From: CBDFLD01 sp965249005
Lineage (GTDB): Bacteria; Acidobacteriota; UBA6911
DNA length: 64,000 nt
Direction: 5' to 3'
Assembly (NCBI GenBank): GCA_965249005.1
Contig: CBDFLD010000014.1
Location: forward strand, 186,001 to 250,000
In this document: positions 1-7,126 of the stretch, piece after piece
Numbering within the stretch: the first letter of the stretch is position 1
Layout of the letters: every line of letters begins with the position of its first letter
Position numbers and translations under genes: made by a program
The notes under the pieces: generated by a model
What the model saw: only the letters and a program-made list of their open reading frames with translations
Database searches by the model: none
Told to the model about the DNA's origin: nothing

Positions 1-1020
1 GCCCCAAACATTCTCAAGCGATGTCTTCACGTGCTCCCAGACGCTCGATATAATCTCTCTCCCTTTCTCGGTCGTCGCAAGAAATGCGGTTATCCCGGCT
101 ACGGCCACGGCAATGACTCCAGCCGGAAATGTAAAGACAGCCGCCAAGACCCCTCCAATCACCTTAATGGCCGGCAACATCAGCCCGAACGCTATGAGCA
201 GGGGTCCCACGACGGCGGAGACGGCGGCAACAGCCCCCGCGACCTTAGTCAGCGTGGGATGAGCTTGGGCGAAGTTGGCGACCCACTCCGCCGTCCGTTC
301 TGCAAAACTTGTCAGCGTATCCAGGAATCCGCTTTCCAATAGCCGATTGATCACGCCCGTGAAGGCCGCCTTGAGTTTCGTCAGCGCATCGTTGAAGCGC
401 TCAGCGGCTTGCGCCGTCTCGGTGGACATAACTTGTCCCAGGCTATCCGCTTCTTTCAGCATCTCCTTGAGTCCCGCCGAGCCTTGATTCAGGAGTGGAA
501 TCATATCTTTTCCAGATCGCCCTAATATCTCCATCGCGATCGCCGTCTTCTCGGTACCGTCCTGAACTCCGGAAAATCGGTCCGCGATGTCGAAAAGAAT
601 CTTGTCGGTCGAGCGCAGATTCCCGGCAGAGTCCTTCAGCGAAACTCCCAACCGGGCAAGAGACTCCTTGGCCTCCCCGATGCCTTGCGAAGCATCGTTG
701 ACGTTGCGGGCAAGCAGCCCTAGGCCATTTTCGACGGATTTGATGTCTGTTCCGGCAAGCTTGGCAGCAAACGAGAGACCGGAGAGCGTTTCCACCGAGA
801 TCCCGACCTTGGCGGACATCTTGGCGAAGTTGTCAGCGGCGTCGATAGCCGATTTCGCCACGGCCACAAACGGCACCCCGATTGCGGAAAGAGCAGCCCC
901 TGCCTTCAAGAAGGCAGCCGACAGCTTCTTGGTTTTCTCCCGGGCAGAATCCACATTGGAGTCAAAGGACCCCTTGTCGGTGGAGAGTTCCAGGACGGCT
1001 TCGCCCAGACGTTCAGCCAT
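1..1020 (-). CDS. Phage tail tape measure protein (N-terminal part, runs off the window)
   Basis: The first 340 codons of a longer gene whose 3' end lies before base 1. Tape measure proteins set tail length and fill the tail tube before DNA ejection. The N-terminus is a helical, Ala/Lys-rich scaffold (around residues 1-50), followed by a typical tape-measure core with an AMEILGRSGKDMIPLL-type motif near residue 195. Hydrophobic segments rich in Ala, Val and Gly (residues about 255-320) resemble the membrane-inserting part of the family. The start at 1020 lies 3 bases after the stop of the small gene at 1024, so the two are translated in tandem. Family assignment is confident; the length is unknown. 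Confidence 0.9.
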   Translation of the reverse strand, partial: MAERLGEAVLELSTDKGSFDSNVDSAREKTKKLSAAFLKAGAALSAIGVPFVAVAKSAIDAADNFAKMSAKVGISVETLSGLSFAAKLAGTDIKSVENGLGLLARNVNDASQGIGEAKESLARLGVSLKDSAGNLRSTDKILFDIADRFSGVQDGTEKTAIAMEILGRSGKDMIPLLNQGSAGLKEMLKEADSLGQVMSTETAQAAERFNDALTKLKAAFTGVINRLLESGFLDTLTSFAERTAEWVANFAQAHPTLTKVAGAVAAVSAVVGPLLIAFGLMLPAIKVIGGVLAAVFTFPAGVIAVAVAGITAFLATTEKGREIISSVWEHVKTSLENVWG

Positions 1021-1023
1021 GGC

Positions 1024-1263
1024 TTACCTTTCCTCCACTTGCAGTCCCATGGACAGGGCGGTGATTTTCAGTTGCTCTTTAGTCATTTTCTTGGGTGTCG
1101 TGGACCGTCGGCGTTGGGCCTGCCGCTGCCATTGATTGAGAATGCGTTGCGGCTTCTGCAGCGCTCCGGAGCCCACGGCGGCGACGGTGGCTTGATGCAG
1201 GGCTTCCTCAGCTTGTAGCACAGGCATCATGTCCAGATACCCCTGGATGAGTCCCCAGGGCAT
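1024..1263 (-). CDS. Small tail assembly protein (GpT-like position)
   Basis: A 79-residue basic protein between the tail-chaperone-like gene and the tape measure gene. By position it matches the second tail assembly chaperone of long-tailed phages, which in lambda is made by a frameshift from gene G. Here it has its own ATG two bases after the upstream TAG, with a GGAGG about 18 bases upstream, and I see no convincing slippery heptamer, so independent translation is the simpler reading. The C-terminus carries a Lys-rich TPKKMTKEQL stretch. The role is inferred from synteny alone. Confidence 0.65.
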   Translation of the reverse strand: MPWGLIQGYLDMMPVLQAEEALHQATVAAVGSGALQKPQRILNQWQRQAQRRRSTTPKKMTKEQLKITALSMGLQVEER

Positions 1264-1265
1264 CT

Positions 1266-1685
1266 CTAGCCAGTCGGCGGGCTGTCCTCCGTAGAATCTT
1301 TGGAGGCGCGGGAGGAGGCCTTGCGTTTCGTCTTCTTCGGCGACTCCTTGGGAGCCGCCTTGGTGAAAACCGCGTTGACGATTTCCATGCGCTGCCCGAC
1401 ACCCAACTGTTCGACAGCGGCGGAAGCTTCATCGGTGAAGTCTACGAATAGCGCTCCCATGGCCTCGACCATGAGCCGGTCCACGCGCTCGTAGCGTGCC
1501 TCATACCAGTCATCGGACTCGTCGGGGATTTTGGAAAGGTCCGTCAGCATCCGCCCGAGCCGGGCAATCCGGTGCTGCACGCTGAAAGGCAAGCTATCAG
1601 GATGCTTGAGTTGATAGAGAACTCCATCAATCCTGATCGGAATCGACGAAGTGTCGGTGGTGAGTTCAAGTGTTTCTTGAGCCAT
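1266..1685 (-). CDS. Tail assembly chaperone-like protein (GpG-like position)
   Basis: A 139-residue protein starting MAQETLELTTD, with a Lys/Ser-rich C-terminal tail (about residues 112-139). Size, position between the major tail protein and the tape measure, and the basic tail fit the first tail assembly chaperone, which coats the tape measure during tail assembly. An in-frame start 54 bases upstream exists, but the ATG at 1685 has an AGGAAA-type ribosome site and a better protein start. It overlaps the end of the preceding small gene by about 20 bases. Function is inferred from synteny. Confidence 0.7.
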   Translation of the reverse strand: MAQETLELTTDTSSIPIRIDGVLYQLKHPDSLPFSVQHRIARLGRMLTDLSKIPDESDDWYEARYERVDRLMVEAMGALFVDFTDEASAAVEQLGVGQRMEIVNAVFTKAAPKESPKKTKRKASSRASKDSTEDSPPTG

Positions 1686-1881
1686 GAAAAGATTTCCTTT
1701 CTTCGCTTTGGATGATGAGTTCAATCCCCAGCCGATCACAGATCTCCTGCAACCGGGCCAGGGACTCCGAGAGAGAGCGGGCCTGGCGTCGATGCCAGCG
1801 ATAGGCCCGCTTGTGCTGATGGATGGATTGTTGGAGGGCCTCTGCCCCTCGGGCTATGGCCCTTTCAGCTGTATCGTTCAA
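1666..1881 (-). CDS. Small basic phage protein, unknown
   Basis: A 71-residue ORF, rich in Arg, Gln and Ala, predicted to be helical. A TTG at 1881 lies just after the TAA of the major tail gene, which would give translational coupling. A longer reading from 1941 would overlap the tail gene. The ORF also overlaps the start of the next gene by 20 bases. No family was recognised. It fills what would otherwise be a 200-base gap in a very compact operon, which is the main argument that it is real. Confidence 0.45.
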   Translation of the reverse strand: MNDTAERAIARGAEALQQSIHQHKRAYRWHRRQARSLSESLARLQEICDRLGIELIIQSEERKSFHGSRNT

Positions 1882-1882
1882 C

Positions 1883-2476
1883 TTACAGTGCCACGGCGTC
1901 CTGGATGGCCAGATGTCCGAAGGGGGAGTCGGCCGAGGCATCCTCCAGGGCCATGAACTCCAGCGCCAGGGCAGCCATGGCGGTCTTGGTGAAGGTCGGC
2001 GTCGGGTTGCCCGTCTGCACGGCGATGGGCACCTCGTACTGGCCCTTCATATCAAGACCGTAGACGCCGAACTCTCCCCGGACCAGAAGAGCCGCGCGGT
2101 AGACGTCTCTTCCCCGGTGCAGGTTGATATGGCGATAACCGGGCGTGCCGCTTCCCGCCGCCACGTTGGTGACCGCCAAGTTGTTGATGGCGCGGGTATA
2201 GTGCTCCAGCGTCAGATCCACCAGGGCAAAGGCGAACGTCAGGTCCTCGGAGGAGCGGGACGCTTTCCGGGGTCCCGTGGAGCCGTAGGTACGGTGCAGG
2301 TCCACCTGTTGCGTGTGGGTAACGGTCAATCCTTCTTCTCCCATACTGAGATCTCCGCCGTTTCCCAGCAGGGACCAGTTGCCGCCCGGAATGGCAACGG
2401 TATCCGGGAAGGCTTCCCCCACCGGGGCCAGATAGACCTCGAAGGTTGTAATCACGAGTTCCTTGGGTTCGGACAT
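1883..2476 (-). CDS. Phage major tail (tube) protein
   Basis: A 197-residue protein starting MSEPKELVITTFEVYLAPVG, typical of tail tube subunits that open with a short strand and an 'APVG' turn. It is mostly beta and lacks membrane segments. A GGAGG sits about 9 bases before the ATG at 2476; a longer in-frame reading to 2533 overlaps the neighbouring gene and looks non-coding. The protein forms the hexameric rings of the tail tube. Its position between the connector genes and the chaperones agrees with this role. Confidence 0.8.
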   Translation of the reverse strand: MSEPKELVITTFEVYLAPVGEAFPDTVAIPGGNWSLLGNGGDLSMGEEGLTVTHTQQVDLHRTYGSTGPRKASRSSEDLTFAFALVDLTLEHYTRAINNLAVTNVAAGSGTPGYRHINLHRGRDVYRAALLVRGEFGVYGLDMKGQYEVPIAVQTGNPTPTFTKTAMAALALEFMALEDASADSPFGHLAIQDAVAL

Positions 2477-2496
2477 TGTTTTTTTACCTCCAGAAT

Positions 2497-2928
2497 TCAG
2501 GCCGCCGTCACTTCGGCGGCGATGACTTGCCAAGATTCAAAAACCAGCGGCCATTTGGTGTCCCCGTCACGCAAGGAAATAGGACCGCCAGATTGCAAAC
2601 AGGAATGGATCAGGACACCATCCCGGACTTCTCGCTTGATGGACTTGATGACTGGATGTACGGTGCGCTGGAGCCGATTCGCCTCCAAGGGCGTCTCTCC
2701 ATAGCACCAGACATCGACTCGGGTCGTGCCGACTGGAACATAGCTGCGAGAGCCGATCCCAGTGCCGCCTCCGGCCAGCTTCAGGACGACGGCATGGCGC
2801 GGCATGGACTTGGTTTCTTCCTTGTGCAGCTCCAGGGCGAATACCCGCTGCGCGGTCAAGGCCGCGACATCGGCATCCGCACCGAGAATCGCGATCAGGG
2901 CTTTCAGGACATCGGGGATGGCGCTCAT
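2497..2928 (-). CDS. Tail completion / terminator protein (DUF3168-like)
   Basis: A 143-residue protein. The N-terminus resembles the short helical start of DUF3168/gp17-type tail completion proteins, which cap the tail before it joins the head. It contains a 'RVDVWCYGETPLEANRL' stretch (about residues 70-86), similar to the conserved 'v.vw..... ea..l...v' signature of these proteins. Start and upstream stop overlap by four bases (ATGA), typical of coupled phage connector genes. Confidence 0.65.
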   Translation of the reverse strand: MSAIPDVLKALIAILGADADVAALTAQRVFALELHKEETKSMPRHAVVLKLAGGGTGIGSRSYVPVGTTRVDVWCYGETPLEANRLQRTVHPVIKSIKREVRDGVLIHSCLQSGGPISLRDGDTKWPLVFESWQVIAAEVTAA

Positions 2929-3248
2929 GATAGGCCTCGCCTAATGCGATCTATCAGCTTGGGATAGGTAGCATCGCCTGCACTACGAAGCGCCGAACCA
3001 TGCTTGAGTTCCAGCCAGATCATGTAGTCCACGTCCACCGATCCCCACCGGCCCACGGTCCGGCTTCCCTCCCGATGGGCAAAGTCGATGATCCGAATGC
3101 TGCCTTCGGCTGTGCCGGTCCGGTTTTTCCAGCCGGGGTGATTCTGCTTGCCGTGGCGTACCGCTTCGGACATGGTCTGGTTGATGGCGTCTTTGGCGGC
3201 TTGCCGGAACTTGCGCTTGACGTTGTCTCCATTCCAGCGAAAGCTCAT
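2925..3248 (-). CDS. HK97 gp10-like head-tail connector protein
   Basis: A 107-residue basic protein with the order expected for HK97 gp10-type neck proteins: a helical N-terminus, a 'PGWKNRTGTAEGSI' turn near residues 38-51, then 'DVDYMIWLELKHG' near residues 72-84, which matches the 'Ya.ylEfGt' signature of the family. It lies between the stopper gene and the tail completion gene and overlaps both neighbours by four bases. Confidence 0.75.
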   Translation of the reverse strand: MSFRWNGDNVKRKFRQAAKDAINQTMSEAVRHGKQNHPGWKNRTGTAEGSIRIIDFAHREGSRTVGRWGSVDVDYMIWLELKHGSALRSAGDATYPKLIDRIRRGLS

Positions 3249-3574
3249 GTGGTCTTCTCCAGCATCAGCTCCTGGTGATGAGGCATCCTTTGCACCGCCT
3301 CGATGTCCAAGGGACCGGCAAACAAGGTCCTCTCCAGCCGGTCATGGATGTGGGCTACCCGGTCGGACTCCGTGATGTCGGTGGCGACGGGAACCAAGGC
3401 CAGCAGATCCTCGATGACGACGGTCTTGTTGCCATCGGCGAGTTCTTTCCGGGTCCGGCTCCAGGCGTAACAGGGCACGGTTGCCCAGGGGGACCAGACG
3501 GGAGGCAAGGGATTGTTGTAGTCGTCCTTGCCCGTCTCGGTGGTGTTCCTCTCGATGACCATCCGCATGGTCAT
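3245..3574 (-). CDS. Head closure (stopper) protein
   Basis: About 109 residues starting MTMRMVIERNTT. The N-terminal 'M.IERNT...D.YNNP.P.W' pattern is characteristic of SPP1 gp16-type head closure proteins, which plug the portal after DNA packaging. An ATG at 3574 has a GAGG six bases upstream; other in-frame starts lie at 3592 (ATG) and 3601 (GTG, overlapping the previous gene). Which one is used is uncertain. It overlaps the downstream gp10-like gene by four bases. Confidence 0.7.
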   Translation of the reverse strand: MTMRMVIERNTTETGKDDYNNPLPPVWSPWATVPCYAWSRTRKELADGNKTVVIEDLLALVPVATDITESDRVAHIHDRLERTLFAGPLDIEAVQRMPHHQELMLEKTT

Positions 3575-3588
3575 GCGGGACCTCGCGC

Positions 3589-3891
3589 TCATGCCCACCA
3601 CCCAAAACCGTGATTCAGGCGCGAGAGAATCTTCCCGCGCTCGGACTCATAGTCGGGAAACTCCACCTCGTAGTTGCCCGACTGCTCGCTTTTTAAGGCG
3701 CGGTACTCGATGGCCAGCTTCACCAGGTCCAACTGCACCCGCTTTCTTCGGGCCAGGTCATCCCCTTGCGGGTAGTGCCCGAATCTCAAGACAATCTCCG
3801 CCCCTGCATCGTCCAGGTAGAACTGAAGCGCACTGTCTGAAAGATCCGTCTGCAGGAGTTCCTTGAGTTCCTCCAGCGTGAGCAAGGCCAC
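3589..3891 (-). CDS. Head-tail adaptor (gp6/gp15-like)
   Basis: A 100-residue helical protein. 'LTLEELKELLQTDLSDSALQ' at residues 4-23 followed by a helix containing 'LDDAGAEIVLRFG' fits the phage gp6-like connector fold, which binds the portal ring. It is the first gene of the connector set downstream of the capsid block. No start ambiguity was seen. Confidence 0.7.
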   Translation of the reverse strand: MALLTLEELKELLQTDLSDSALQFYLDDAGAEIVLRFGHYPQGDDLARRKRVQLDLVKLAIEYRALKSEQSGNYEVEFPDYESERGKILSRLNHGFGWWA

Positions 3892-3894
3892 GGT

Positions 3895-4206
3895 CTACTT
3901 CCGGGGCTTCCGGGTGGACTTCTTCTTGTTGGCCGACTGCTCGGCTGCCTTGTTGGGATACGGCTCTGCCGCCTTCTCCTCAGACTTCGGAGTCATCTCT
4001 TTCTCCCTTCGGTTCTCAGGGTCTGCCTTCTCCCCTTTCACCAACCCGAAGCGGATAGCGGCCTCTTCGGGAATGCGGGTGCCCACGGAAGCGTAAAGGG
4101 TGGCGGCTCGCGGATCGCCGTCTTTGACCACCTCCGTCTGGTCCTCGGTCAGCCACAGGCGCTCGGTGGCGATGTAAAACGTTCCTCCCACGGTTTCCTT
4201 CTCCAT
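3895..4206 (-). CDS. Hypothetical phage structural-region protein with Lys-rich tail
   Basis: A 103-residue protein. The N-terminal half ('LTEDQTEVVKDGDPRAATL' near residues 18-36) looks folded, while the C-terminal 45 residues are rich in Lys, Glu and Ala and end KSTRKPRK, likely disordered. A start at 4206 is chosen because AGGAG lies seven bases upstream; a longer reading exists to 4239. Similar short proteins follow capsid genes in many HK97-type phages, but no function is known to me. Confidence 0.6.
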   Translation of the reverse strand: MEKETVGGTFYIATERLWLTEDQTEVVKDGDPRAATLYASVGTRIPEEAAIRFGLVKGEKADPENRREKEMTPKSEEKAAEPYPNKAAEQSANKKKSTRKPRK

Positions 4207-4238
4207 TTGGTCTCTCCTTGTGTGGATGGTGAACGGCA

Positions 4239-4583
4239 TTAGTCGATCCTCAAGGCCGCCACGGTCAGATCCGTCACCTCCGATACGGTGAAGCTGAGGT
4301 TGTCTTTTCCGTCGTTGTAGTGGTACGGCGGGAAGGGTCCCGCAAACACGTCGCCCGTGGTGGCCGGGACAGTGAACGTCAGATCGGCCACGGCCAGGCC
4401 ATCCACCTCGCGGGGTGTGGTGACCGTCACGGTGCACTCTCCCGCTCCGGTCTTTTTGAAATGCAAGACCACCTTGCCGTCGTTTCTGACCTTGTAGGTG
4501 TCCGTCGTGCTCAAGGATCCGGTGTAGCTGGCCTCCAGTTTCTTTCGCGTAATCCTCTGTGGGGTAATGGTTACGTCTGCCAT
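4239..4583 (-). CDS. Putative capsid decoration or head fibre-type protein
   Basis: A 114-residue, almost entirely beta-strand protein. It begins MADVTITPQRI and contains repeated Thr/Val strands ('ECTVTVTTPREVDGLAVADL' near residues 49-68). Proteins of this size and composition immediately downstream of the major capsid gene are often head decoration proteins. That is inference from position and composition; no diagnostic motif is visible. Confidence 0.55.
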   Translation of the reverse strand: MADVTITPQRITRKKLEASYTGSLSTTDTYKVRNDGKVVLHFKKTGAGECTVTVTTPREVDGLAVADLTFTVPATTGDVFAGPFPPYHYNDGKDNLSFTVSEVTDLTVAALRID

Positions 4584-4601
4584 GGGTTTCTCCTCCTTTC
4601 T

Positions 4602-4859
4602 TTAGCTGAGGCTGAGGTATAGGATCAGCAGCTGATCGCCCGTGGTGGCCGTCCCGCTCGCGTTGTTGAGCGTGTCGGCTGCTGAAATGGAAAATTCAGA
4701 CGTGAGATTGGAAATGGCTCCGCCATCGATATGCCGGATGACGGCCACCAACTGATCCCGCACCTTCACGCCCGTAACGGTGTGATCCCCCGCCGCGTCT
4801 CCGTCGATGACGGCGACCTTAATCGCGTCTCTTGGAATCGAACCTTCGATCTTGCTCAT
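4602..4859 (-). CDS. Small phage protein next to capsid gene
   Basis: An 85-residue beta-rich protein beginning MSKIEGSIPRDAIKVAV and ending in a hydrophobic LLILYLSLS. It lies 12 bases after the stop of the major capsid gene with a good ribosome site. It could be a second decoration protein. No family was recognised. Confidence 0.55.
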   Translation of the reverse strand: MSKIEGSIPRDAIKVAVIDGDAAGDHTVTGVKVRDQLVAVIRHIDGGAISNLTSEFSISAADTLNNASGTATTGDQLLILYLSLS

Positions 4860-4871
4860 CTTCGACCTCCC

Positions 4872-6143
4872 TTAAATGCCGGCGATGGTAGAGAACGCCG
4901 CAGCGCGGTAGATCACCAGAGCCAACCGCATGCCGGCCCGGATGGTCTGCTTGCCTTTGGTAAAGTCGTCATTGACGAATCCCATCCGCACCTCGATCCC
5001 TTGACGCTCGAAAAGCTGACAGAAGTTGGGGAAGTCCCCCACCAAGGCCGTGTTCTCGGTCAAGGCATCCGTCTGGACCACCGGCAAGCCCCAGATGCGC
5101 TCCGGGCCCGACTCGGACGGAGACCCCCAGATGTAGATCCCATCGGAAGTCGTTAGCAGGCGGATCGCCTGCCAGTCATTCGGGTGAAACAGCACGTGGG
5201 ACGGCATGGCCCGGCCCGTGACCCGAATCTTGGTCAAAGCCTTGTAGATGGCGTCGGGTACGGAGTCCGACCCTTTGGCCTGGGTCTGAATGCCGGTGGT
5301 GTTGAGGATGCCCCTCAGATTGGGAGCCGTGCCATCGCCGTTGAGAATCTGACCATCCAGGCGTTGCCGCACGCCAAAGGCCAGCCGCTGATTCAGGTAG
5401 CTTTGCACCTGAGCGACGTCGGCCAGCTGCTCGTCCGTTACCGGAATGCTGTCTCCGATGGAGCGAACCGAAGAGGTCCTCTCCGTCAGCGCGAAGGTGC
5501 TCTCGGCATAGGCGGCCGCTTCCGCCCGCTCCGCAGCACTGTGGGTGCGGGTCGTCTCCTCCATGTAGACGATGGATGCCTGACCGGTCTGACCCGACGG
5601 AATGATGTCGATCACCTGAATGGGCCGGGTGACGGCATCGACTAACCGGCCAATGCGGGTAGACTCAGGAGCCCAACCCGCCGAGGTCTGAAACAGCGTC
5701 TTGAGTTCCTTCAGGCCGAAGCCTTGGACTTCACCCTTTTCCATAGTTCCGGACTTGTGGTTCTTGAAAAGATCCGACGCCACGATGGCGTCTCCCAGGC
5801 CCTTGAAGGTGCTTTCCTGCTCCGATGTGGGCGCATCGGAGGTGGGATGGGTGAGGGACGAGGCCGGGTTCTTGATCCGATCTTGCACTTCCTTCACGTC
5901 CTGAGCCGCCTTCTCGGCCTGGGCCAGGGTGTACACTTCCTTGCCCAGCTGGGTCAGTTCATCGTTGAGCTTACGGATCTCCTCGGAGATCTGGACCGTG
6001 GTGTAGGACTTGGCCTTCACGTCCAGGTCGCCGATCTTTTTGACCTTGGACAGGTCCATCTCCTCGCCTGCCTGCTTAAAGACAGCGGCCAAGACGGCGC
6101 TTTTGGCTTCCAACTCTTTGCGTTTTTCAATGAGTTCCTTCAT
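4872..6143 (-). CDS. HK97-family major capsid protein
   Basis: A 423-residue capsid subunit. Residues 1-105 form a charged coiled coil (EKRKELEAKSAVLAAVFKQ and onward) that matches the HK97 delta/scaffold domain removed by the prohead protease. The rest has the HK97 fold signatures: 'VDAVTRPIQVIDIIPSGQ' near residue 165, a 'LFHPNDWQAIRLL' stretch near residue 325, and the C-terminal 'GMRLALVIYRAAAF' strand. AGGAGG lies seven bases before the ATG at 6143. An unusual terminator-like hairpin sits just upstream. Confidence 0.92.
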   Translation of the reverse strand: MKELIEKRKELEAKSAVLAAVFKQAGEEMDLSKVKKIGDLDVKAKSYTTVQISEEIRKLNDELTQLGKEVYTLAQAEKAAQDVKEVQDRIKNPASSLTHPTSDAPTSEQESTFKGLGDAIVASDLFKNHKSGTMEKGEVQGFGLKELKTLFQTSAGWAPESTRIGRLVDAVTRPIQVIDIIPSGQTGQASIVYMEETTRTHSAAERAEAAAYAESTFALTERTSSVRSIGDSIPVTDEQLADVAQVQSYLNQRLAFGVRQRLDGQILNGDGTAPNLRGILNTTGIQTQAKGSDSVPDAIYKALTKIRVTGRAMPSHVLFHPNDWQAIRLLTTSDGIYIWGSPSESGPERIWGLPVVQTDALTENTALVGDFPNFCQLFERQGIEVRMGFVNDDFTKGKQTIRAGMRLALVIYRAAAFSTIAGI

Positions 6144-6168
6144 GGGGTTTGCCTCCTTTTTGGGCAAC

Positions 6169-6195
6169 AAAAAAGCCGACCCGTGGAAGGTCGGC
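6169..6195 (-). terminator. Terminator-like hairpin between protease and capsid genes
   Basis: On the minus strand, GCCGACC (6195-6189) and GGTCGGC (6181-6175) form a perfect 7-bp stem with a 7-base loop, followed directly by six T residues. This is a textbook intrinsic terminator. It lies 35 bases after the protease stop and 26 bases before the capsid start, inside the structural operon. If it works only partly it would lower readthrough; alternatively it may mark a processing site that stabilises capsid mRNA. Confidence 0.7.
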
Positions 6196-6229
6196 CTGTT
6201 TTCCTGATTTCGTTAAGTCAGCGAGCGTC

Positions 6230-7114
6230 TCAGGCGCTCAGGTGTCCTTGAATCTGGGCCAGTGTTCTCTGGTATTGGGCCAACAGGGCCGCCCCGTCGA
6301 TGACCGGCTCCGGTTCGGGTTGCTTCGTCAGCATCTCGATATCGGATTGGATCTCGGCGAGCTGCTTGGCCAAGCCCTCCAGCCGTCCTCTGTCCTCAGG
6401 CGACAGAGGGTGCTTGCGGTCTGATCGGCGCATCTGCAGTATGGCCTTCATCCGGGTGAGGACGGCTCGCGTCTCCACCAGGCCATGCTCGACTTGTTGA
6501 AACTGATCGGACAGCTTGATTCCTTTCTCTTTCATGCTCAGCGTCCGGGTGTTGACTCCGGCTCCCACCAGAACGGGGCTGACCTCATGGATTCGCAAGG
6601 ATTTCAGGAACCTCACCTGCTCTCCCTTGAACTCGCCCCGACTTTCTTCCAGAATGTCAAAGCCATAGGACCATTCCTGCTTGCGCGGCCCCTCGTCCAG
6701 GTCGAACTTCAAGGCGCTGTGCCATTCCTTCGCCGTGGGGGAGTCCAGATTCAGCTTGAAATCCACAATGGCCTCGTCTCCCGCTTCCCGCGTCGTGCCC
6801 TTGCCCAAAGGGACACTGGACCAGTCGTGGGTGGGGACAACCACCGCGGTTTGCTTCCCGAAGGCTCCCGGCAGGGTCACGTCTCCGTCCTTGTCCACGA
6901 CGTTGAGGGTGGCAAAGACGGCGCTCCCCGTCCCGTCTCCCTCCAGTTGCTTTACGTAAAACGATTTGTGATTCATGTTTTCCTCAACTAAAAAATAACG
7001 AGCGTGCACACATTCCCACGCGGCCCGTTCGGCTTCCTTGCGGCTGAATCCGCCGTCATACTCCATGATCGCCGCCCGCTCCTCGAATTCTTCGTATAGG
7101 TCATCGCTTGACAT
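6230..7114 (-). CDS. HK97-family prohead protease with N-terminal extension
   Basis: A 294-residue protein. The serine protease domain (about residues 48-230) shows the 'TLPGAFGKQ...PTHDWSS' segment with the likely catalytic His, and 'EWSYGFDIL' with the likely catalytic Ser, followed by 'HEVSPVLVGAGVNTRTL', which is typical of the family. It cleaves the capsid scaffold during head maturation. The first 46 residues (EFEERAAIMEYDGGFSRKEA) resemble a short helical module seen in other phage proteins; an internal ATG before NHKSFYV would give a normal-length protease. Confidence 0.9.
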   Translation of the reverse strand: MSSDDLYEEFEERAAIMEYDGGFSRKEAERAAWECVHARYFLVEENMNHKSFYVKQLEGDGTGSAVFATLNVVDKDGDVTLPGAFGKQTAVVVPTHDWSSVPLGKGTTREAGDEAIVDFKLNLDSPTAKEWHSALKFDLDEGPRKQEWSYGFDILEESRGEFKGEQVRFLKSLRIHEVSPVLVGAGVNTRTLSMKEKGIKLSDQFQQVEHGLVETRAVLTRMKAILQMRRSDRKHPLSPEDRGRLEGLAKQLAEIQSDIEMLTKQPEPEPVIDGAALLAQYQRTLAQIQGHLSA

Positions 7115-7126
7115 TCCAATTTCCGC

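Noticed and set aside
1024..1685. Programmed frameshift between the two tail chaperone-like genes
   Set aside because: No slippery heptamer was found before the stop, and the second gene has its own ATG.
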